This document shows positions 36,347 through 49,480 of a stretch of DNA of 64,000 bases, one piece after another. Origin of the DNA: Acanthochromis polyacanthus (taxonomy: Eukaryota > Chordata > Actinopteri > Pomacentridae); NCBI RefSeq assembly GCF_021347895.1, contig NC_067113.1, positions 5,624,251-5,688,250 on the forward strand, in the 5' to 3' direction. Below the pieces are notes generated by a model. That model did not search any database. It saw nothing but the letters and a program-made list of their open reading frames with translations, and was not told the DNA's origin. Every line of letters begins with the position of its first letter. The stretch's first letter is position 1. The translations under genes were made by a program, and so were the position numbers.

Positions 36347-37446
36347 CTCACTATAACTTTGGTAATCAGGAAAGAACAAAATGAATCTCAGAAATATGAA
36401 CTTTGAAGTAATTAGTTTCTTCAGTTAAAGAGTGTGTCTCTCTCTGTTCCAGCCTCCTGCCATAAAGTTTTACGACTTGTTATCTGATCTGTGGAATGCA
36501 GAGACGTCTCCGGCTGAGGGTCTCCTGAAGCTGAAAAGGGATTTTAGCATGAAAGTTCATTAAACAAACATCCATAGCATATAATTGAAAGTCATTGTCT
36601 TTTAAAAAGAAGTTATTCCAGGGGTTTAAATGTTCACAGGAGCTCCATCCTTCTGTGAATGAAAACCTACAGAAATACAAATGTCTCAATCCTCCTATAG
36701 AGATGGGTGTTGGTCAGTGCTGGAGAGAGGGAGAGCTTATCTGAGTTTTGATCAGCTCAGGAATTCCAGGGCCTTTGCAGTCTTGCTACAGCAGTGTGAC
36801 AATAGAAAGAAAAAAATGAGCCCTTTCTCTTCAAAATGAATAGTATGTGGCAACAATAAAAGCATTTGGAAAGAATAGTTTCTTCTTTGTGTAAACTTTT
36901 TTTTAAAACTAACCTCCTGGAATTCAAACCCTTGGTTTGTGACAATGGAAAGTGTATACTGTAACAGATAAGATGGAAAACAAAGCATTTTATTTGCACT
37001 GTTGACAGAAGCTTCAACATACTCAGTTTAACAGGGCAATTTTCCATGAAGGTAAAGTTTAAAAACATTCTCCCAAGAAATATAAATGGTGCTAAAATAT
37101 GTCTGTGCATTAAAAGCAAATTAATTACAATTAAATTATTATTAAGTCTATTTGAGCTATCAGAATTTGTTCCTGTCTATGACTGTGTTGTCCAGATACT
37201 TGATTCAGGTTTTTAGTATTTTAATTTACATTTTCAAATAATATTGGAAACAAAATAATGAAACAACATTTCTGGTCCAACATTTTAGGATATACAATTC
37301 ACAGATGTGGATCAAATTGCCGACCAAAAATCCATTACCACTGCACCTATTGTCGGTCAACGTTATCCCGTAAACCAGAAGTCATCATGTAATGGAGAAA
37401 ACAGCAGTTTTCAGTTATGTGTCTAATCTCATCTGTTTTATTTATT
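36347..37446. other. No gene recognised
   Basis: A short block at about 36450-36540 has splice-like edges on both strands but no family match. The rest is AT-rich. Confidence 0.35.
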
Positions 37447-38448
37447 TTAGGGCCTGCCATGCCAGATGTCTGGAAATGACTGTGAGATTTTTATGCTTAT
37501 GGTAAGGTCATATTTTTTAAAATGACTTCCAACATGGGCTCTGACCTTGCTCAACTTTTGCGGGCGGAACGTTGTTGAGCAGTAGAATGGGCAATGATAA
37601 TCATTGCAACATGTGGTGCATCTGTTCAACACTGGGAGAGATCTCCCTTGTTGAATTGTTATGTGCGTCTTCAAATGAAGAGAGAAATTGAACATTTTCA
37701 GATCATTTTGTCAACATAAAAAAAAAACATAAATCAAGTTTAATCCGAGAGGTGGACAAATATATTTAAAATGTTCTGTCCTGGATTCAGTCTGTCAAAT
37801 GATGGAACTTCATACAGGCTGTACAGTAGACAGAGTGAAGGATAAGCCTACATCAAAACTGAGCGTTAAATATACTAAGTGTCTCAGCATCACAAAAAAT
37901 GTGATAATGAAAAGTCTAACTATGAAGTAAATGTACTTTCACAGTTTAATCTTTTTCACAGCAGACATTTGAACTTGTCACAGGTGGAAAAACTAATAAC
38001 AGAGGTCCATAAAGTTTCTTGGTAAACTATGCCAGAGAAACCAGTAGAACACAAACAGTTCTAACAAGAAGAGATCATTTCAACATGCTTTTACCATCTG
38101 GTGAAGGGTTAATTAATATGCTGCTTGTAGTTAATTATCATCACCTGGACCTGGGCTGCCAAAATCTGGCTAGGACTCAATTAAACAAATTATTAAACAA
38201 GCTAAGCGTTGGTTTTACAGCAGCGGAACTATATAAAAGTGGTCATCTGTGCTAATGAATGACGAACTCAAACATAGCTTGTTCCTCAGTTTAGCAAGTT
38301 AAAAACTTTTCTCCGGAAATGAAAACAGCAGAAGTGTTTATAAAGTTAAATTTTAAAATGCTGTAAATCAATCGTTTACTTGTTTTATCAAGTTAAACTA
38401 ATAAAACGATTCACAGTTAGTACTCACGTCTTTACCGTCGTCCATCAT
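37447..38448 (-). CDS. Possible small C2H2-like zinc-finger gene fragment
   Basis: A seven-codon first exon MMDDGKD (38448-38428, in a good ATG context) is followed by GTGAGT. An acceptor TTTGAAG ends at 37669, after which an open frame runs 37668-37447 in the matching phase. It contains CTTCCNDYHCPFYC, then FRPQKLSKVRAHVGSHF, a Cys-Pro-x-Cys ... His ... His arrangement. The phrases resemble a fish-specific multicopy family with HCPFC motifs that I know only as uncharacterised proteins. Joining these exons gives a protein of about 80 residues, shorter than that family. It may be a pseudogene or a partial gene. Confidence 0.35.
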
Positions 38449-38756
38449 GGCGATAAATGCTGCTTCTTCCTTTAGCATTAACACAATGGGCAACACTAAC
38501 AACGGGGCCTGAGATGAAGTAGGCGGCCCTTAAATTGCTGTCCTATCGGTGTGGTCCAGAAAGAGCAGCCTCCAGCTCTGTAGAAAAACTTACAGGGGTT
38601 AAAATGAACGGGGAATTTTCCTTGAATAAGCCTTTTGTGTTGTAAGTATATTTTGAGTGAAATCACCGATTTTAAATGGAAATTGTGCACTGTAGTTATC
38701 ATCCATGGCGATAGGTGGCGCTGTCTTTAAAAAACTTACCGGAAGGGTAGGGCCGT

Positions 38757-38816
38757 ATTCGTGAGGGGAGTATTCGTGCGGGGAGTAGTCGTGCGGGCTT
38801 ATTCGTGCAGCATACG
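38757..38816. repeat. Short tandem repeat, about 16-17 bp unit
   Basis: Units of the form TATTCGTGMGGGGAG repeat about 3.5 times with small changes (TATTCGTGAGGGGAG, TATTCGTGCGGGGAG, TAGTCGTGCGGGC, TTATTCGTGCAGC). Confidence 0.7.
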
Positions 38817-39178
38817 GCTTTGCAGACATACCCTTCTCGTTACCTCAACAACTTATTGGACGACTTATGTTTTCTCAAAATGATTGCTTCATTTTAAAAT
38901 AAGTTTTCTAAAATGTATGTAGGTGCACTTCATTATGGTGCCTACTTTCAAAGCAGGTAATGGGACAACTTCTTAACCAAATTCATTGTTAAGATCCTCT
39001 TGACAACTAAGCAGATTGCACCTGCTGTTGAGGACAGTGGGATGGGATCAAAGCTCAATAAGAATGGGGTATGAGCATCTAAATTTGTCATACAGTTTAC
39101 ATACTAAACACATCCAGGCTTTTGCTTAAAGGTATGACTGTACCATTAAATTGCAAAAATAGATAAACCACATGGAGG

Positions 39179-39246
39179 GAGAGAAAGTTGGTCAGTGTAC
39201 AGACAAAGAACTGAGAGAAAGTTGGTCAGTGTACAGACAAAGAACT
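39179..39246. repeat. Perfect 34-bp tandem duplication
   Basis: The 34-base unit beginning GAGAGAAAGTTGGTC is present twice, back to back (39179-39212, 39213-39246), with no mismatch. Confidence 0.95.
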
Positions 39247-40894
39247 GAAATAATGCACCATGGTTTGGTTTACTTATAATGATTTTGTGGATTCACAGCT
39301 TATTCTAAAACAAACTACCAAAGATTAGAAATACCACATGCAGTTTCTTAAGCAAGCTGATGTATTTTTCTAAAAGGATTGATTCAGTCCATGTATTTAC
39401 TTTTAGTGGTTTTAAACTAACAGCAATGGTGGTGGAATAAAACAAGTGTCTTTTCCTATTCAATTCACAGAATATGGATACAATAGCCCTCTTAGGCCCA
39501 GGAAAGTTCCGTTTCTATTCCTCCTGGTCATTACTGTGGTCAGCTTGCATTAAATTGCATTAGAGAGCCACTAACAGCCTCCATTCTCTCTACACACACA
39601 CACAAATCTACTCCACACAAGCAAGTATTGATCTCTGGAGCACCACTGGATTATGAAAAATGGATACCAACCTAATGACACTTCACCTGAGATAGACTGC
39701 CTCTCTCCACTGCTTTGCTACTGAGGTGAAAATGCGTGCACAGGGAAATCAGTGGTAAAATGTTGTCCCAGCCTGTCCCTATATCTTCTTGCATTGATTT
39801 ACTGTTGAAACAGAGATATAAAGGAATAATTTATGCTGGAAATGATTAATGAATTGAAGAGTGGAGGGTCATTTAGCGTTGCTACCACCCCACATTGTGG
39901 CACACTGGGCAGTCATTCCATCAAATATAAAGGAAATGTTTGCACTCCAGCAGTATTGCAGATAATCTTTCATTTTTTTTGCTGTAACTTTATAATAATC
40001 TTACCCTGTTGAAGTTCATCAACATTATTACAGCACAGTGAAAATAATGCATATACATAAAAGCTAAGTACAAATAAAACAATCCCTGCAGGCAAGTCAT
40101 CACTGACCCCACCAACCCAAAAGCAGCTTCAAACCTAAGGCACGCAGATCAGGGTAACGAGAAAGCATTACCTGTTTTACATAATATAAAATAATGAAAA
40201 AATAAGCAAAGCAGAAGCTGAGCTACGCACATTTAACAGCGTTTTTAAAAAATGGGGCCACAATAGTAAAGAGTTTCAGAGCTTCGTGTATTTAAAATTA
40301 TTTTTCAATGTACTGTGTTGTATTTCTTACAGATTAAAGAAGAAAAAATTGATAGCCAATGTTTGTTTGTTTTTTTGTGCGACCTAAGTACATTTAATAA
40401 AGCATTCCTTTAAGATTTTCAATTTGAATAAAATGTCTGTTTTACACATATTTCACCTGAGCTCAATAACTGCAACACCCACCCTCCCCCTCACACACAT
40501 GCATGCATAAGCACATTTACACCACCATACAAAAGTTCATGTTTTCCATGAAAACTCACACTTCTATTCATGTGCTAACACAATTGCACAAAGGTTTTCT
40601 AATCAGCAATTAGACTTTCAACACCATTAGCAAACACAATGTAGCATTAGAACACAGGAGTGATGGTTGCTGGAAATCTTCCTCTGTACCTCTATGTAGA
40701 TATTCCATTAAAAATCAGCTGTTTCCAGCTGTAATGGTCATTTACCACATTCAGAATGTGTACTTCTGATCAATTTATTGTTATCTTCATTGAAAAAAAT
40801 GGCCTTTCTTTCAAAAATAAAGACATCTGAGCAATGGACCGCTGTTTCTGTGAAAATATAGGAAGTTAGCTGTCAGATTGTGTCTTACAGAGTG
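39247..40894. other. No gene recognised
   Basis: AT-rich intergenic DNA with a short CA-rich patch near 39592. No coding region seen. Confidence 0.4.
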
Positions 40895-41619
40895 ACGTGA
40901 AGGGATGGATGCAGTGACAGTTGACTCTGTGGAACTTTCTCCTATCTCCCGACTGCATCTCTGGAGCTCAGCCACAGTGATCTTTGGGTTCTTCTTTACC
41001 TCTCTCACCAAGGCTCTTCTCCCACCATTGCTCAGTTTGGCTGGACGGCCAGATCTAGGAAGAGTTGTGGTCGTCCCAAACTTCTTCCGTTTGAGGATTA
41101 TGGAGGTCACTGTGCTCTGAGGAACCTTGAGTGCTGCAGAAATTCTTTTGTAACCTTGGTCAGATCTGTGTCTTGCCACAATTCTGTCTCTGAGCTTCTT
41201 GGGCAGTTCCTTCCACCTCATGATGCTCATTTGCTCTGACATGCACTGTGAGCTGTAAGGTCTGATATAGACAGGTGTGTGCCTTTCCTAATCAAGTCCA
41301 ATCAGTTTACTTAAACACAGCTGGACTCCAATAAAGAAGCAGAACCATCTCGAGGAGGATCAGAAGAAATGGACAGCATGTGAATTAAATATGAATGTCG
41401 CTGCAAAGGGTCTGAATACTTATGACCATGTGATATTTCAGTTTTTCTTTTTTAATAAATTTGCAAAAATTTCTACATTTCTGTGTTTTTTCTGTCAAGA
41501 TGGGATGCTGAATGTACATTAATGAGAAATAAAATGAACTTTTTTGATTTTGGCAAATGGCTGCAATGACATAGAGAGGGAAAAATTTCCAGGGGTCTGA
41601 ATACTTTCTGTACCCACTG
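40895..41619 (-). mobile_element. Truncated Tc1-like element of a second family
   Basis: Only one end survives: the outer repeat GGGTCTGAATACTTTCTGTACCCACTG (to 41619), followed by TA, and the inner repeat GGGTCTGAATACTTATGACC near 41409, an IR/DR end. On the minus strand, 41242 to about 40900 encodes the N-terminal part of a Tc1 transposase: KELPKKLRDRIVARHRSDQG, the helix KRISAALKVPQSTVTSIIL and the hook SGRPAKLSNGGRRALVREV. The frame then degenerates and the catalytic domain is absent. It is unrelated at the nucleotide level to the four young copies. Confidence 0.85.
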
Positions 41620-41621
41620 TA

Positions 41622-42280
41622 TAGAAATATAAGAACATTGTCCTCAGTAAAGGGTTCTCAACACCACTACATATAGTTTTCTCTGGACAAAAAAAAATAA
41701 CTTTGAAATGTATTAGGACTATTTATACAATTTACTAGTCATACAGGTCAGTTGACAATGTCAGCATTTGATGAAATGCCTGCATGAAAAACTATATTTT
41801 AGACATTAATTGGATAATATAATGCACTAATGTTGAGAAAATAGAAATCAGTTATAAAGTTGTTGAATATAACTACTTTCTCTTTATTCTACCTTCAATT
41901 TATCAAAATTAAAACTCCAACATCAGAATCAGTGATCAACCTGAAGAACATCATATTATCATTTAGTATGCTGGAGGTTCATCTGCAAAGAAATAAAAAT
42001 AATAATAAATACAGTAGAATAGAAAACCAAATCCCACATGTCCATAATCAAGTCTTTTATTTTCACTGTATTTTTGTTTAGAAAGCAAAGCACTTCATTA
42101 ACATCTTGACGGTAGCCTGTATGTCAGCAGTCAGGAGGAATTCTGTTCTAAGCAATTTCTTCTTTCTCAGCAGCTGTTATAAGTTGGTGGTGTGGCTCAC
42201 TTCATTTCCTCCTCCTTTGACCTTGACGCAGGTCTATAGTCCAGTTTGCTCCTCTAATCAGCCTGAACTGAACTCAGGCC
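41622..42280. other. No gene recognised
   Basis: AT-rich; nothing identified. Confidence 0.4.
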
Positions 42281-42288
42281 CTATTGTT

Positions 42289-42289
42289 T

Positions 42290-42356
<67 letters not shown>
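42289..42356. repeat. (GT)n microsatellite
   Basis: About 30 near-perfect GT units. Open frames through it (CVCVCV) are artefacts. Confidence 0.95.
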
Positions 42357-42730
42357 GGTAAATATGGACTAGCAGGACATTTTGTCTGAATACACGCCGA
42401 CACTAGAAGGACATTTTGAATTAACAAGACAGAGGCCGTGTCCTGCTAATTTTGAAAAAATTCAAAAAGTGTATAAGTGTTTCTATTGGTCCACTAACCC
42501 CCAAAAGCAAAAAAACCAAACCAAAACAGGAAGACCTTTTAATACACATAAACCTATTTTTTGTGTATAATCTGTGTATCTCCACAGCGCCCCTATGGCA
42601 GGTTATGTAATAGCAGGACCTCATGAATAATTCACACAGTGTGTATTATTCTGAGCTTCTGATTGGTTGTCTGCCGGAAGGTCCTGCTAATTCTTACACT
42701 GTCCTTCTAATTCACATGCGGCTATTTACA
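42357..42730. repeat. Unassigned repeat next to the (GT)n tract
   Basis: The phrase AGGACATTTTG recurs (42374, 42409), as do related 'CAGGAC', 'AAGGTCCTGCTAATTC' and 'GTCCTTCTAATTC' phrases up to 42715. A GT-linked dispersed repeat is likely, but its class is unknown. Confidence 0.35.
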
Positions 42731-43094
42731 CAGGGGATGAGTGTGTATGACACACACACTAATAAGCATCAATTTTGATCAAATATTGATACTTTGAAAC
42801 ATTATGAACAATAAAAGTCTGTGATACGTGAGCGGAGGATGGGAAATGTAAACTTAAAAAAGGTATCATTCAGCCACCACCATATTTATGATGAAATAAA
42901 TACGTTAAAATTAATACGTTTAAATACAAAATTAAATACATTAACATGTATGTAAAAACCCTGCAAAGCTTGGTGGGAGATACCATTTGACTGTTGCCTC
43001 TAAATAAAGCAAAATTCATGATAAATTATTTATTTTGAAAGGTTGAGTGAAAGTAACAAGATATGACTGAAGCACATTTTTTTCTTGTTCTTGA
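42731..43094. other. No gene recognised
   Basis: AT-rich; includes a TACGTTAAAATTAATACGTTTAAATAC near-repeat at about 42901. Confidence 0.4.
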
Positions 43095-43098
43095 TTAA

Positions 43099-44476
43099 CC
43101 CTCCTGTCGTGTTCACCTCCTGCCCCTTACTTTAGTGTTCCCGGTCAAAATTGACCGGTCTGTTTTAACAGCTTTTAAACTAGCACAAAAATCATTTTTC
43201 ACCAGCAAACTTTTATTCAACATTCTTTAACTGTGAATAAGTGACATTTAACATGAATTTATGGAAATAGACATAAAACAACTGCATTAAAAATTACAAT
43301 TATGAACGTGTACTGTAAAAAAATAAATGGAAAACCAAAGATGAAACTCAACATGAAGTTGTGTGTGTGTGTATGTGGGTGTGTGTGTGTGTACATGATT
43401 TCATGCACATGAGTGGCATGTGACACTCGGGTTAGAGTGGGCCTTGTAAATGTAGGCATCACATTTGCAGCATCTCAGGCTTGTTTATAATTCCCTCAGT
43501 GGACTCTGGTAAAAAGAGTTAGAAACTGGACTTGATGTCATCCACACGAGATGTTGCATAGCGAGTTGGCCCTGGCGTCATCTTTATGATATTTTCCACT
43601 CTTGCTCTACTTCCTCTGTCCTGGTGGACTGAAGACCAGAGCAAGTGTCCACTCTTGGACTGGAAAGTCTCCTCAGGTGTCTGATCTTCAGATGCCTCTC
43701 CCTCTCCATCGGTTGACTGGTCTGTCTCCTCAAAGTCTGGATCAAAATCCATGTTGTCTTCCTCTTCTGAGACATCCTCCTCTATCTCTGGCTCAATTTC
43801 AGTGCCATCTTCATTCTGTCCAAAAATCTGGACCAGAACCTCTTCGACAGAGAACCTCTTGGTCAGCCGCCTATTCATTGTGCTCAGAGTAAAAGGAGTG
43901 CAAGGCAGACATCAAGCTATATATATGGGGTCTGTGTGAAGATGATACATTGATGCCAATGTTTTGATACACTGATTGATACATTGATTCGTCTGGAAGG
44001 TGTGGTTCACATGGGGGTTAGGCACAAAGGCGCGGGAAAGAGATGGGTTCACATAACAGACACCTGTCTAGTCTGTGCGAAGATTTGATTCATTGCTTCG
44101 GTTCACGTGGGAGGAACGGCACATGAGCACGGGAAAGAGATGTGTACCCACAAAAGACATTGTTTGGTCTGAAGAGTGAGTGAGTGAGTGAATGAGTGAG
44201 TTGTTTATGGAAATATTTTCTGTCTGATGGATGAATGTATTCTGGTTACCCATTCATTTCTTATGGCGGTCACTTTTGACCGGGAACACAACAGGTGTAA
44301 CAAGGTTGATTAAAACACTCAAAATTCAATGAAAGTGGTGAAAATCTTTTTTATATGTTTAATTGCATAGTATGGAGGATATCATGAGGGCTTGAGGCAA
44401 TCAGATGTAAAACACAATTTTTATGAAGGTTTTAAGTTGTAAATCGGTCTGATTTGACCCAAACACGACAGGAGGG
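43099..44476 (-). mobile_element. Internally deleted piggyBac element
   Basis: TTAA lies at 43095-43098 and 44477-44480. The terminal inverted repeat starts CCCTCCTGTCGTGTT at both ends (about 15 perfect bases). Subterminal sequences GGTCAAAATTGACCGG (43143) and CACTTTTGACCGGGAACAC (44270) are related. TTAA target and these ends define a piggyBac-family element. At 1.4 kb it is shorter than an autonomous copy and retains only the N-terminal part of the transposase. Confidence 0.9.
43519..43878 (-). pseudogene. N-terminal fragment of piggyBac transposase
   Basis: 119 residues: MNRRLTKRFSVEEVL, a long acidic Asp/Glu-rich stretch (about residues 24-65), and then HLLWSSVHQDRGSRARVENI and KMTPGPTRYATSRVDDIKSSF. 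The acidic N-terminus followed by the MTPGPT...A..RVDDIKSSF block is typical of the fish PGBD4-like piggyBac group. The catalytic Asp residues and the C-terminal Cys-rich domain are missing, so it cannot cut DNA. The stop directly after KSSF points to the deletion breakpoint. Confidence 0.85.
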
Positions 44477-44742
44477 TTAAATTAAATGTTGTGCTCTTTA
44501 GAAAAAGAAGGAATTCTCCTTTTCTCATACCTTCTCCTCTTCTATCAACATGGTACATTCCTGTAAGTTCAGGTATAAGCCATGAAGTGTTAACTCAACA
44601 CGTTTCATCCTGTTGCTGGTGTGGCGGATAAGGTAAGACCCGCAGAAAACCCAGAAAACTTAATGATGTTCGGTTCCACCGAAGCATCCGATTTGCGACA
44701 GTTTAACTCGACAAGCTCAGCTTAGCAATCTTGGCCTCGAGC

Positions 44743-44878
44743 TACCTTGGCCTTAAAACTCTGGCACATCCACGAGCAGCTTGCTCGTTGAGCTAAGCTA
44801 AGCTAAGCTCGTCGAGCTAAGGTTAGCTCGACGAGCAGCAGTGCTCGTGGATGTACCAGAGTTTAAAGGCCAAGGTAA
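44743..44878. repeat. Imperfect palindrome with a perfect core
   Basis: Two arms of about 58 bases (44743-44800 and 44820-44878) are inverted copies with a few mismatches. At the centre lies a perfect inverted repeat GCTCGTCGAGCTAA (44807-44820) / TTAGCTCGACGAGC (44823-44836) with two bases between. AGCTAAGCTAAGCTAAGCTC before it adds local repetition. Confidence 0.9.
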
Positions 44879-45989
44879 CTCGCGTGTCACTCCAGAATTG
44901 GAAGAACTTTGAGGCTTCAAATCTTTGTAAAAGTCAATTCTCTATTTGGTAATTTATTGTACTGTGATATTCGTTCATGGGCACCAGTTGTCCTGGACAC
45001 TATTCCTGAGGATTAAGATTGTTTTATAATTGAAAAGTTTTGTGATGCAGTTCATTGAAAGTGAGAGACGATACTGTTTATGTAATTCATACAGCATGTA
45101 CACATACAATAACATTAGGTCAATAATTAAATAACTACCAGAACAAATTATACATAGATTGCAAGGCAAGTTTATTTGCACTCAACAAAAATATGAATGC
45201 AACACTTTTGTTTTTGCTCCCATTTTTTATGACATGAACTCAAAGATCTAAAACTTTCTCCACATACATCGGGGGTGTCCAAACTTTTTTCACTGAGGGC
45301 CACATACATAAAAATATAGGAGGGCCTGGGCCACTTACTAGAAATTAGGTATATAGCCTTAACTTCAGTGTATTAAAGTTAGAAAAATATATTAAAAGTG
45401 GTCAAATATGTTATATTGTTGAATATAATTAAAGACAAAACTACCTTCATCACAGCTTTCCATAAATGGATCTTTATTGATTTATTCAGAAAAAGCTTTA
45501 GTACCTTATTCTCAGAACAGCAGCTTCAGATTTATTCTTAGAAGATTTACAGTAAAGAGAAAAATAATAAAGCGGAAAATGAGACAGGTAAATTTCAAGC
45601 TTGTTATTTAAGTTACTTGGCACAGCAACACACCTATTAACTTTCGTTTGAAACGGTTATCAACATTAACAGACTGAACTGGACTTAATAACAGGAGTGT
45701 ATATAATTTTAGTAAATTATTCTTGTGAGTTTCAGCTGTGCTGGGTATGTAAATTGGGCCATCCAGCTGCGGTGCTGATCCGACGCCACTCGTGCCAAAA
45801 ATCCGGACAAATGTCACTTGATCAAGGAGCAAATCTGCATCAGATGAGATCAGCTGACTTTGCCTGTGCAGTGTGTGCGCTGTGTACAGCGGTGTGTACT
45901 CTGTGTGTTAACAAGAAAAACACATATAAGAAAGTGGTACGTAAAAGCAGGGTAGTGACAGAATTTATGCTTTGTCGCATGTGTACCTG

Positions 45990-47345
45990 CACATGCATAC
46001 TTATTCCGTCTGTTGTAACTCCACACAGTGTGTCCCATTTAAGTCCCATTTAGTCAGTTGAGTCTGACATAGCTTCAAAAAATATCCATACCCGTTGCTG
46101 TGCCTTTCAGACTCCTAAGGTCGAGCAGCTCCTGTGTAACTCCAAAGTTCTCGTCCACTCCCCGCAAAAAAATGAGCAGCTGTGCCAACCCGGTCTCACG
46201 GGGATTCGTGAAACTGTCACGTAAGTTTTAGTTTCGGTTTCGTGCGCACCAACACGATTTCGTCATGTTTTTCGTGCCGCTCACCACGAAATGTTTTTCG
46301 CTGTGGTAATCACATCTGAAAGTGGTTTATACCAGCGGATTCATGACGATCTAAGCTGTCCATCGGCGTATACTGCTTGTGTGATTGCGTTTGCGACCGC
46401 CGGCTGCCGGACATTCTTGAAATTCCTATGCAAATTGGTAAGTGTACCACCAGCTTATGGTTAGGTTATGGTTAGGTTATGGTTAGGGTTATGTTTAAGG
46501 ACGATGTCATGCAAAATATAGCGTTGGATTCGCCACGGTTTTACATTAAAAATATAATATACACATTCTTTTGAAATACGTTCTGAGTGGCACGAAAAGT
46601 CCGCCGTTTAAAATACATTGGTGCGCATTTCGTGGTGAGCGGCACGAAAAACAGGACGAAATCGTGTTGGTGCGCACGAAACCGAAACTAAAACTTACGT
46701 GACAGTTTCATGAATCCCCGTGAGATCGGGCTGGCTGTGCGGTGTCTGTGGCATCCGTGCTTACGATGGAGTAAAAATCAAAAACACAAGCTTTATTAGA
46801 CAGTTTAATGTTTGCTGACAAGTCTTCAATACATCGCACAACTGTATTTCTGGACAAGCTGACGTTGTTGAAGTCTTGCACTTTCTCCGGGCACATTATT
46901 TTGGTGACTTTAACGAGGCAGTGTTTTATGAGGTCTCCATCTGAAAAAGGCTTGCCGTGTCTTGCGATGAGTTGGGCGACCTCATAGCTGGCTATTGTAG
47001 CCTTTTCCTGGGCTTTTTGAGCACGAAAAAAATACTAATGCTGTCCCTGCAGGATAGCTACCATTTGCTTTACTTTCTGGTCTCGCTCAGCACCAGTGTA
47101 GGGATGCATAGGCCTGATGTTTGGTTTCATAATGACGTCGTACATTATATTCTTTCATAACTGCCACAGTTTCAGTGCAGATCAAACAGACACACTTCCC
47201 CTTGAATTCTTTGAAGAAATATTCGCTCTTCCACCGTGTCTGAAATTTTCTGCGCTAACTTTCTACTTTTCGCTTTTTTGGTTCTGCCATGTTTAGTAAC
47301 GGGGTAAATTTCTTCTGTGATTGTCCTTTTTGATGGAACAACTGC
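45990..47345 (-). pseudogene. Decayed BED-finger hAT transposase
   Basis: On the minus strand: KHGRTKKAKSRKLAQKISDT (about 47305-47245), a Cys-containing GKCVCLICT segment near 47205 that looks like the first half of a BED zinc finger, GQHQYFFRAQKAQEKATIA in another frame near 47040, then KIMCPEKVQDFNNVSLSRNTV (46900-46840) and STDATDTAQ (46770-46745). After the inserted MITE the frame resumes with LAQLLIFLRGVDENFGVTQELL (46190-46120) and KWDTLCGVTTDG (46040-46005). These are motifs of the hAT/Charlie-like family. Multiple frameshifts and an insertion make it non-functional. Confidence 0.8.
46186..46732. mobile_element. Inverted-repeat MITE inserted in the hAT transposase
   Basis: Long terminal inverted repeats of about 110 bases: left CAACCCGGTCTCACGGGG..., right (other strand) CAGCCCGATCTCACGGGG.... 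Both continue with the GTTTCGGTTTCGTGCGCACC and GTGCCGCTCACCACGAAAT blocks. Flanking octamers AGCTGTGC (46178-46185) and GGCTGTGC (46733-46740) suggest an 8-bp duplication. The interior holds a three-fold ATGGTTAGGTT repeat at about 46456-46488. No coding region. Confidence 0.85.
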
Positions 47346-47767
47346 CTTGATCAACAGTAGCTCCCCCTGGTGTTAAAACTAAGAAGTGCAATACATTCAG
47401 GCAAAAGTTGAAGTGTGGGCCATATTTGATTCTATTTATAAAATTTCTTGCGGGCCAATTAAAAATGGACCGCAGACCGCAGTTGGCCCACGGGCCGTAG
47501 AATGGACACCCCTGACTTACACACATGCACACCTGTGCACTAATCATGGTGTCTAAACAGCATCTTGATATGGCATACCTGTGAGGTGGGATGGATTATC
47601 TCAGCAAAGAAGTGCTCACTATCACAGATTTAGACAGATTTGTGAACAATATTTGAGAGAGATGGTGATATTGTGTATGTGGAAAAAGTTTTAGATTTTT
47701 GAGTTCATCTCATAAAAAATGGGAGCAAACACAAAAGTGCTGCGTTTATATTTTTTTTGAGTGTATA

Positions 47768-49400
<1,633 letters not shown>

Positions 49401-49402
49401 TA

Positions 49403-49480
49403 TAGCACAGTTCAGGCACAAGGCAATACAAAGTGCTTTCCAATGGCAAAGAAATTAATTACAAAGATGATTTACAAATT
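49403..49480 (+). repeat. Dispersed fish repeat fragment at the Tc1 insertion site
   Basis: TATAGCACAGTTCAGGCACAAGGCAATACAAAGTGCTTT directly continues CAAGGCAAGTTTATTTG at 45162-45178, on the far side of the nest. The two halves form one unit (CAAGTTTATTT..TATAGCAC..CAAAGTGCTTT) common in fish genomes, showing the original insertion site. Confidence 0.6.

Larger units (their letters stand above)
45270..47514 (-). mobile_element. hAT element inserted in the outer MITE
   Basis: Terminal repeats CGGGGGTGTCCA (left) and CAGGGGTGTCCA (right, other strand), followed on both sides by sequence containing GGGCCAC or GGGCCAA. The flanking octamers ACATACAT (45262-45269) and ACTTACAC (47515-47522) match at six of eight bases. 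It carries a decayed BED/hAT transposase and is itself split by the MITE at 46186-46732. Confidence 0.75.
45179..47763. mobile_element. Outer MITE of a nested cluster (mariner/Tc1-like ends)
   Basis: Left end 45179-45269 starts CACTCAACAAAAATATGAATGC. Right end 47523-47763, read on the other strand, starts CACTCAAAAAAAATATAAACGC, and both continue ACACTTTTGT / GCACTTTTGTGTTTGCTCCC and AGATCTAAAACTTT. The right arm continues with the sequence of a common fish Tc1-like element (CACAGGTATGCCATATCAAGATGC on the minus strand). It is split by the hAT element at 45270-47514 and abuts Tc1 copy 3 at a TATA. Confidence 0.75.

Noticed and set aside
36450..36545. Exon-like block with AG and open frame
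   Set aside because: Both strands look equally plausible and no protein family is recognised.
42106..42372. Frame with alternating Cys-Val
   Set aside because: Translation of a (GT)n microsatellite.
46456..46488. Interstitial telomere repeat
   Set aside because: The unit is ATGGTTAGGTT, only three copies, inside a MITE; it is not a TTAGGG array.
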